Source: Antitrichia curtipendula (taxonomy: Eukaryota > Streptophyta > Bryopsida > Hypnales > Leucodontaceae). Taken from it: a stretch of DNA of 64,000 nucleotides. The first letter of the stretch is position 1, and every line of letters starts with the position of its first letter. The translations under genes and the position numbers were made by a program. A model generated the notes under the pieces. The model was not told where the DNA came from, made no database searches, and saw nothing but the letters and a program-made list of their open reading frames with translations. Location: NCBI GenBank assembly GCA_951230915.1, contig OX579638.1, positions 14,836,696 to 14,900,695 on the forward strand, given 5' to 3'. Positions 56,718 through 64,000 of this stretch are shown here, in pieces.

Positions 56718-57474
56718 CTCCCTCCGTCCCCAAATGATCTTCATGTTATATAAAATGGGCCAAATTAAGGTTAAAAAAAAGGGTTTTTCAAAAAAAAACT
56801 GATTTGTAGTTAGAGTTTGATGCACTCCTATGATTTTGTAAATTTGAGTTCGAAATAAGTTTTGAAAGTGTAATTTTGAAGCACTTAAAAATTGAATTTT
56901 TGGGGCATTTTTATAAAGCACCGCTAGCCAATCATTATGTGAGTTCCTACGCTACCTGTGAAGATTTTTAGTCTTCCTGCGGTACTGCTCTCCACGTCAG
57001 AAGTCCAAGCCACAATCAGAGCTTGGCCCACGGTATTATTGCTAATTTGCATAGGCCCGGAATAGTTCACGTTTTGTGGAATTCACTACGGTTTGGATAT
57101 TTGTCCCCCTCCAAATAGAAATCTGTCATGAATGGTGAAATCGAAGGCTTTCTTATAATTTCCGGCTACCACCTCGGTCCTTGTAATCCTCGTCACTTTC
57201 CATAATTTCAGATTGAAGTCCACCCAACAGAGCTTCTCCTCAATGACTCTCCTCACAAGCATTGATGATTAAATTAAAAGTTTACAGTCACTGGTCTGCG
57301 TATTATCTATTCTTATCAAGGAAAAAACAAAACCCAAATTCAACATGGATTTTTTTTATAATACAAGCATTGTGCAAGACTTCATTCCATGATAATTCTT
57401 CCACATCCTACAAGAAGATCATTTTGGGACAAGATTTGAAGCCCAACCGGAAGATCATTTGGGAACAAAGGGAG
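56718..57474. mobile_element. Stowaway-type (Tc1/mariner) non-autonomous element, 757 bp
   Basis: CTCCCTCCGTCCCCAAATGA at 56718 and the inverse of CTCCCTTTGTTCCCAAATGA ending at 57474, about 25 bp of inverted end with three mismatches, and TA on both sides (56716-56717 and 57475-57476). CTCCCTCCGTCC plus TA is the classic plant Stowaway signature. It is longer than the usual 70-350 bp. Between about 56905 and 57410 the text is GC-richer and non-symmetric, perhaps captured host DNA. No transposase ORF. Confidence 0.8.
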
Positions 57475-57639
57475 TACCAGAGTGGGCACGGAAACACCCA
57501 AAAGGGACACTCTAAGCTTGGATCACACTTGGGCGATTGACCAATGCAAGACCCGTCCTCATGAGAGTGACAACTTCTTGAAACTTCCTTGGTTCCAACT
57601 GCGCTTGGATTTAGGTCGTTTTTTAGGTGTCAGAAAACG

Positions 57640-58117
57640 ACTAGTGTTACATTTGGGTGCTTGTAGCTTATTGAGTGTGGCTGCGCGGAGGATGGCAATC
57701 TCGTGTCCTTGCTTTTCGCTCCCCGTCAATAAGTTGGAATAGCTGAAAGCTGAGAACGGAAGATTCGCTCCTCCCCCCCGTTCCCTTCCCGTTCCGTTCC
57801 CTTTTCCTTCGTTTCCTTCGTTTCCTTTGGGTCCGTCCTCTCTCTTTGGGCGTGTCCACTTGTCTTTTATTCCTTGGCCCCCACGAGAACCAAGTTATCG
57901 TCAGACTGTATCAGGGGAATCAGGACGTGAGATACGTGGCACATCCTCAGTGCAGCATAAGTTATCATCGAGTACTTCAGGGAGGGACGGGACGGGACGG
58001 GACGGACGGGCTCCACTTCAGTTCTTCTTTCAGTTCTGATCATGCGTCGATCATTTCGAGTCAGTTGCGGCTGTCGGCGAGAAAAGGGCAGAGAGACAAG
58101 AGAGTCAGTCTGACTAC
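57640..58117. other. GC-rich island with simple repeats
   Basis: Contains a polypyrimidine run (57760-57830: cccccc, gttcccttcccgttcc, two 'ttccttcg') and a GGGAC-type tandem 'gggacgggacgggacgggac' (57984-58012). Open frames on both strands follow from GC-richness and are not recognised. Could be a promoter or leader whose gene is gone. The Mutator-type MITE at 58118 inserted into it. Confidence 0.4.
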
Positions 58118-58353
58118 GGGCAGGGAGGATTGACCCCTGTATTGCCCCGTGTTTTACCGCTGCAGAAAACACTGACATCTTTTATTTGCCGCATATGATA
58201 AAATTTTCAAGTTCTGAATTCATATTTGGCATCAGAGGCCCCAAATTAGCTAGGGTGCATGATGGAATTAAAAAAAATTAGCGGCACAAATTAGGGGGCA
58301 ATTTTTACATTTACCCTTGGACGAGGCAATACAGGGGTCAATCCTCCCTGGCC
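58118..58353 (+). mobile_element. Intact Mutator-type MITE with 10-bp target duplication (236 bp)
   Basis: Target duplication GTCTGACTAC at 58108-58117 and 58354-58363. 29-bp inverted ends start GGGCAGGGAGGATTGACC (left) and GGCCAGGGAGGATTGACC (right, inverse), with one mismatch. A 9-11 bp duplication points to the Mutator (MULE) superfamily. No ORF. Confidence 0.85.
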
Positions 58354-58363
58354 GTCTGACTAC

Positions 58364-59205
58364 ATTCACAGTCTTGGCCGCCTATTCTCACCTGGCTTTT
58401 GGTAACAGGGCAATGCCCGAGGAGGAGGGCATTTCGCTCAAAAAAAAGGGCCGATGAGGAGGGCGGAGCCCAGGAGGTTCTTTTTCGAGCAAAAATGCAC
58501 AACGACGAGAGGGGGGGGTAACATAACAAGATACATAAAAGGGATTTTAGATGAAAAATGCATAATGCTTGATTACACGGACAAAAATGAATAGTTAGGC
58601 AAGAAACTCTAATTTTGGTGTAGAGTCCGGGTAGGGAAAGTATGGGACATTTCCCACCCATAGTTTATAAAAATCATAATACTTCCAGCAAAGACAGAAA
58701 GGTGAAGGTTTTATAGAACCGTTTGTTCCAAGTTGGTTCGGCATAATTCAAGTCATCTTAAGTTATTAGTCGTTCAAACGTGGGGAGAAACTCTTTGAGT
58801 GAACGACAATAATTTGGGTGTTGAGTGCTTGAATATAACCCCAAATTTACAAGTTCTTATCATTTATTGTGACCCCACTCAAGGAAATAAAAATTTGATT
58901 GGTTATCAATCACATGTCACTACAAGCGCTTACAACATTGGGAGTGTTACGTAGTTGCCCCACATTTCCTTGCATTGTAAAGGACCATTGTTAGTGCTCT
59001 AGAATTTACAAAATTGAAAAATTGAAACTTACATGAGAAATAATATACAATTTTGGTGAACTATGAACAATCCCAAACTTTTCTTTAGTAAATACTACTC
59101 GTAACCTTTTTAGTTCCACAACCACCTAGTTTCGACAGTTATGAAGGAATGATGGTATGAACACCTACTGGAAAAGTCACGTACAATTGTAGCAAATAAT
59201 GGTTA
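58364..59205. other. AT-rich DNA after a GC-rich tail, no gene
   Basis: 58364-58520 continues the GC-rich island interrupted by the MITE, then AT-rich. A minus frame at 58338-58661 is not recognised. Confidence 0.4.
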
Positions 59206-59209
59206 TTAA

Positions 59210-59788
59210 TCCCTAAAACCCTGCTTGTCCCCTCGGGGGACAATTTGGGTCCGGGTAGGTTCCTATTGTCTCAATTTGAAGTGAATTATTTTGAGACTTT
59301 TTGAGGTTGCGTAGCTTTGCAAGAGCTTTGTGGATATATAATTTATGTTTCAATCGGATGCCGGATGAAAAAGTTATGGCACAATGAGCAAGAAATGGAG
59401 ATTGGCGGGCAGCCCAAAAAAAATTACAAAAATCAAAATTACTTTTTTTGACTTTTTTTCCTAAAAGATTATGTTTTTACCTATATATGAAGATTTGATT
59501 CATTCTATTTGGACTAGGGATGAGAAAGTTATGGACAATCTTAATTTTTGGGGCAATTTAAGCATCTTCTTGAAAAAAAACTTTTTGTTCAACTTTGAAT
59601 GTTAATATCTTCCAATCCGTACGGTGAAATTTGATGAAATTTTTACTACATGATCTCAGACAAGTTAAGTACAAGATCCTACTCTTGAATTACCAAAAAA
59701 CCAAAAAAATTAATTTCTTTAAGTGAATACAACAGAAGAAGTAGTTTTGAGTGATTTTTGGCAGAAAACACCCTCGGGGGTTTAGGGG
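59210..59788 (-). mobile_element. TTAA-family element, subfamily A-like short copy
   Basis: TTAA|TCCCTAAAACCC (59206-59209). The right end GGGTTTAGGGG (to 59788) is followed by CATC, so the TTAA there has been lost. Shares 'gtcccctcgggggacaa', 'cgggtaggt.cctat', 'aatcggatgccggatgaaaaagttatg' and 'cttccaatccgtacggtgaaa' with 61053-61761. The middle third of full-length A is missing. Confidence 0.7.
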
Positions 59789-59872
59789 CATCAGATGTGC
59801 CATACCTTGAGGTAGTGACCCAAATACTTTGATTATTGATCCAATAGGAATGCATTTTTTTCCTATAGTTAA

Positions 59873-60612
59873 CCCCTAAAGGAAAAAACTGCATTTTTTG
59901 GCAACATAGCGATTTTGGGCAGCTCGCTATGAATGGAGTTCTTAATATTTTTTTTTGAAAATTTCACAAAACATGTGCCCTAGGAGTAGCTTTAGGGTCC
60001 AACAATTTTCAAAACTTTTGACTACATTGTTAAAAAGTTATAACATGATATGTGATTTTCATTGCTCGGCGGGCAGCTTGGGCAGCTCAAAAAACTTCCT
60101 GAAAAATCACTTTAAAAAAAAGTTTTAAATTTAAATTGGTTCTTTAGGCTTATCTAAGAGTGGGAAGCTTTGAATCATTCCATTTGGATTAATGAGTCAA
60201 AAGTTATGAGGATTTTTAGTTTGCGAGTAGGTATGGTTTTCATGGACTCCATACCTACCCGCAAACTAAAAATCCTCATAACTTTTGACTCATTAATTCA
60301 AATGGAATGATTCAAAGCTTTCCACTCTTAAATAAACCTAAAGAACCAATTTCAATTTTTTATTTTTTTTAAAAGTGATTTTCAAAGAAGTTTTTTTTGC
60401 TGCCCGGGCTGCCCGCCGAGCATTGAAAATGACATACCATGCAATAACTTTTGAACCGTGTAGTCAAAAGTCATGAAAATTGTTGGGCCTTAAAGATACT
60501 CCTTGGGCACTTCTTCTGTGAAAATTTGAGAGAAAATAAATAAAAATTTCATTCGTAGTGAGCTGCCCAAAATCGCTATGTTGTCAAAAAACGGTGTTTG
60601 GTCCTTTAGGGG
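59873..60612. mobile_element. TTAA-family foldback: inverted duplicate of a subfamily B half (740 bp)
   Basis: TTAA|CCCCTAAAGG at 59873 and CCTTTAGGGG|TTAA at 60612. The whole element is a near-perfect inverted repeat with about 365-bp arms meeting at 60243 (GTAGGTATGG..CCATACCTAC). Both arms equal the right half of 42479-43425: 'gctgcccgggctgcccgccgagc', 'tcataacttttgac', 'tgagctgcccaaaatcgctatg'. It has no left half of a normal B element. Confidence 0.9.
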
Positions 60613-61052
60613 TTAATAATAAAGTCATCCATTGAACCTTTCATGGCTCCATTGTCCTTATAGGATTAACCCTAGAAAAAGGTCGGACTATGACCAAGGC
60701 AGTCACTCAAAAATGATTTGATTTCTAAACCAATAGGTGCATTCTTCATTTCTATGGTCATGTCGAAAGTCATCTACTAACCACTTTTCAATTGCCACAT
60801 TCTTATAGGGCTAAAGACAAACTTTAATGCACTTAGAATGTACCTAATCTTATATTAAAGAAAGAATAAATTTTAGAATTATACATGCAAATGTGTTATG
60901 GTAGCAAAAGAAAAATTAGAATTGTTAAGAAGCAAATTTTTTGGTGAAGGCACGTGTAAAGCGTAAAAAAATTTAAATCCAAAAATCCAAAAAATTTCTA
61001 AATCCAAAATTTTTCATTTAACATTGGACTTAAACTTTTTTATTGCATTTAA

Positions 61053-61761
61053 CCCCTAAAGTCCCATTGTCCCCTCGGGGGACAAATGGGAGTTTGGGCA
61101 GGTACCTATGGGCTGAATTTTTGTTCTGATTTTTTGAAACTTTTTTTGAAGATAGAAAAACTGATTATCTTTGAGGGAATATAATTTTTATTCCAATTGG
61201 TGCACGGGAGCAAAAGTTATACTACAAAAAAACAAAAAACAAACTCAGCGGGCAGCACAAAAAAAATCACACAAGTCAAAATAAATTAAAATTTTTTTTT
61301 TCCTAAAATATTATATTTCTATATATGTGTGAAGCTTTGTTTCATTCTATTTGGACTAAATTGGACCTACATCTACTTAACAATTTTTTAAAGAATGAAA
61401 ATCGAGTGTTTATTTTTTGAAATTTTTTTCCAAAATTCTCAACTCAATTCTTCAATACAATTTTTTTTAAATTCAAAGTATGTAGTGTAAATTTTTTTTC
61501 CAAATGGCGGCCAAAGTCAACTGAAATTGAAAAAATAGCATTCAAAAAGACTACTTTTCCAGCTTTGAATGTTGTTATCTTCCAATCCGTACGGTCAAAC
61601 TTGATGAAAATTTTACCACATGATCTTAGACAAGTGAAGTACCAGATCCGACGGTTAGATTTTGAGGAAAAAAATGTTTTTTTTGTTTTCTTGGATGAAC
61701 GTAGCAAAAATGGCAGTTTTTAGTGGTTTCTGGCCAGAAAATGGCCTTGGGACTATAGGGG
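61053..61761 (-). mobile_element. TTAA-family element, subfamily A (709 bp)
   Basis: TTAA|CCCCTAAAGTCCCATTG (61049-61052) and GGCCTTGGGACTATAGGGG|ATAA (61762-61765). Shares 'gtcccctcgggggacaaatggga', 'tttgggcaggtacctatgggctgaat', 'gaagatagaaaaactgatta' with reversed 63013-63935. The minus frame 61444-61707 follows the general family sequence and is not a gene. Confidence 0.75.
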
Positions 61762-61765
61762 ATAA

Positions 61766-62607
61766 TTTGACAACAAGGCAAACCTACTCCTAAAATTTAG
61801 TTTTTTCCTACTCACACATAATTGAAAACATCATGAAATTAAGCAAAGGCAATTTTGACTCTTTAAAATTTGAAAATTCATTATCAATTTTGATACAATA
61901 TGAAAGTTTGTTATTAGTGTCAAAATTGTGTTGGCCAAGAGCTCAACAAAAAAAGATATAAAAATATTGGTTTGGAGTTTTTTTATTTTTTTATGCCAAT
62001 TCTATTTGAGTCTAGGCTAACAATTTGTTAAGATGTTCTAGTTACAGTAAACTATGTAACTCAAATGGGTATATTTTTAAATGGCATAAATAGGTGTCCT
62101 CGTCTTACATATAGTTGTTAGATGAATAATATATAAGAATCTAAACAAAATTAAGCAGGTTGTAAGTGTTCCTCACTATCATACTTTTAGATTGTTTGCG
62201 GCTCCATATCTTGTTCTCATCACTCGATATAATTATGTTTGTGTAGCATATATATCTACATTGTTAGCTAAGGTAGGATGACACAAAATCAACCTCCACC
62301 TCTAAACCCTAGTCAGTTGGAATCAATTCCACTATGTTCCATCCTAAAAGGAGAGGTGTGGATTTTAAGAATCTTTAGAATTTTAAAAATCAAAATTCTT
62401 GAAGTGCTTGCCTCTCCATAAAATTTGACAAAGTTTGCTTTTTCATCATTGTGCTTTGTTGTGATGCCCCCTAATATAGTGTAAATTGTATTTTGTGATA
62501 CATACATTGGCCTATGGACTTTGTTCTGGGATTATAAGCTAAATAAATTTTTTACGTATACCGAGGAATCAAACTTTTTTTTCTCTCTCATCTCTTGGAA
62601 AGTGTAC
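61766..62607. other. AT-rich DNA with no recognised gene
   Basis: Nothing recognised. Confidence 0.4.
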
Positions 62608-62611
62608 TTAA

Positions 62612-63008
62612 CCCATTAAGGACCGTGGTTGATTTGGGGGGTGGGCAATCCTTTGTATGGCCAATTGGGAGCAATTTTAAAATTTTTGAATGCAAGTGCC
62701 TATGGGAGATCTAACCGTACGGATGGAAGTGTTGCGCATGATATAGGATTTAGCATTAAATTTTTTGGTGAAGGTGCATTGTAAAGCAGGATGTTTTAGC
62801 AAATCTTGGTGTAATTTCAGCCCCTATTGTCTTGATTTTTTCAGCCCTCTGGCCACATGCCACCTCAGATTGGCCTAGATATTGTCCTAAACTCTTCACT
62901 TCCCAATTCCCCATACCCGTCTTCTTTGTCATGTCATCAAATTCATTGACATGCTCTCTCTACAATCCAAAAAGGACCCAAATCGACCACAGAATGGTCG
63001 ACCGGTCC
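62612..63008. mobile_element. Possible TTAA-bounded element abutting the next
   Basis: Two TTAA sites on the left (62608-62611 and 62615-62618, the second followed by GGACCGTGG) and GACCGGTCC|TTAA on the right (63009-63012), shared with the next element. The short GGACCG ends are inverted. The interior has no match to subfamilies A-C. Confidence 0.4.
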
Positions 63009-63012
63009 TTAA

Positions 63013-63935
63013 CCCCTAAAGGACCAAGGCCATTTTTCTGCCAAAAAACACTCAAAACTGCCATTTCTGTAGCAAAGAGTAAAAAAAATTGAAAATTATT
63101 TTCTTTTCACATCTAACCGTAGGATCTTTAGCCTAACTAGTATAAAAATGTATGGAAAAAATTTCAGAATTTTTGACCGCACAGATTGTAAGATATCTGC
63201 GTTTAAAGTGAAAAAAACAAGTTTTTCAGCACATTGCGGGACTAGATTTTATGACTTTGAACATTTTTAACTTAAATATTTTGCACTACAGAGTTTTGAG
63301 CGTTTAATCTTTATAGTGGAGAATTGAGTTGAGAGTCTAGGGAAAAAAAAAAAATTCAAAAAAACTTAATTTTCATTATTAAAAAAATTGTTAAGTAGAA
63401 GTAGGTACAAGATAGAAAGAAAATCTAAAATATTAATATCTTTTATATGGAATTAAAAAGCACTAATCCCAATGGTGAGATTGTTCTAGCAAAAAAACTA
63501 AACCTTGTGGAACTTTTTTTTTTGAAAAATTATAAAAATTACATTCAGAAATGAATCCTACAAGTTATTTTTTCAGGAAGATGCTCTAAGTGCCCGAAAA
63601 ACAAGCTTGTCCATAACATTCTCATAAAAAATCCAAATGAAATGAATCAAATCTTTTCAGATAGACAAAAATATAACCTATAAGAAAAAAAATTTAGAAA
63701 AAAAAGAAAAAAAAAATTGCAAATTTTTTTTGCTGCCCCTCAAACACTGTTTTGAGCTTATTTGGGCATAACTTTTTTCCCCGGGCACCGATTGTGAAAA
63801 AAATTATATTCCCATAAAGCTATTCAGATTTTCTACCTCCAAAAAAAGTTTCAAAAAATCAGGAGAAAATTTCAGCTCGTAGGTACCTGCCCGAAAACCC
63901 ATTTGTCCCCCGAACGGACAACGGACCTTTAGGGG
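63013..63935 (+). mobile_element. TTAA-family element, subfamily A (923 bp)
   Basis: TTAA|CCCCTAAAGGACCAAGGCC (63009-63012) and ACGGACCTTTAGGGG|TTAA (63936-63939). The least decayed subfamily A copy. Its site at about 63308-63312 ('gcgtttaatct') carries the single TTAA that is occupied in 5244-8758. No ORF, so non-autonomous. Confidence 0.88.
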
Positions 63936-63953
63936 TTAATGGGTTAAGGTAAT

Positions 63954-64000
63954 AGGCTCCAAAATCGTCCACATCCTCAATTGTACACTATGTGTACATG
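63954..64000 (+). mobile_element. AGGTAACA-type MITE, left end at window edge
   Basis: TAAGGTAATAGGCTCCAAAA followed by 'cctcaattgtacactatgtgtacatg', matching the start of 51990-52303. Cut by the end of the window. Confidence 0.65.

Overview
The window looks like low-gene-density, AT-rich nuclear DNA of a land plant. The clearest evidence is an intron-split gene for a plant-type GT92 galactan synthase (GALS-like, 23113-24985). The transposon debris also fits: a Stowaway-type element with the CTCCCTCCGTCC terminus, short CACTA MITEs, Mutator-type MITEs and a hAT element. Nothing here fixes the species. I see two real gene loci in 64 kb. The second is a three-exon gene of unknown family (coding exons 48612-50615; leader and promoter from about 46.8 kb).

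Layout. 1-2.7 kb: end of a repeat, then GC-richer DNA with an internal tandem duplication and no recognised gene. 3-21 kb: a repeat sea with short retroposons with target duplications (3.1 and 12.5 kb), TIR MITEs, a 600-bp foldback (14.1-14.7 kb) and many members of a family bounded by TTAA. 21.5-25.5 kb: the GALS-like gene with a GC-richer leader holding a ~297-bp tandem duplication. 25.5-30.9 kb: AT-rich relic DNA. 30.9-35.0 kb: a complete 4.1-kb hAT-type element with an exact 8-bp target duplication but no transposase ORF, built from tandem and direct repeats. 35-46.8 kb: more TTAA-family copies, TIR elements, a 94-bp palindrome and a long TA microsatellite. 46.8-51.1 kb: the unknown gene, with a tRNA-like SINE head in its second intron. 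51-64 kb: MITEs of at least five families, including a 740-bp near-perfect inverted duplicate of the TTAA family.

The most notable system is the TTAA family. I count at least a dozen copies in three or more subfamilies (about 570-950 bp), with termini close to CCCCTAAAGGACC inside TTAA. One copy sits inside another, and related copies supply the unoccupied site with a single TTAA. That is within-window evidence for TTAA target duplication, the signature of piggyBac-type (or Sola3-type) cut-and-paste transposons, which are rarely described in land plants. No copy here encodes a transposase. All functional statements beyond the visible sequence are inference, and no database search was possible.
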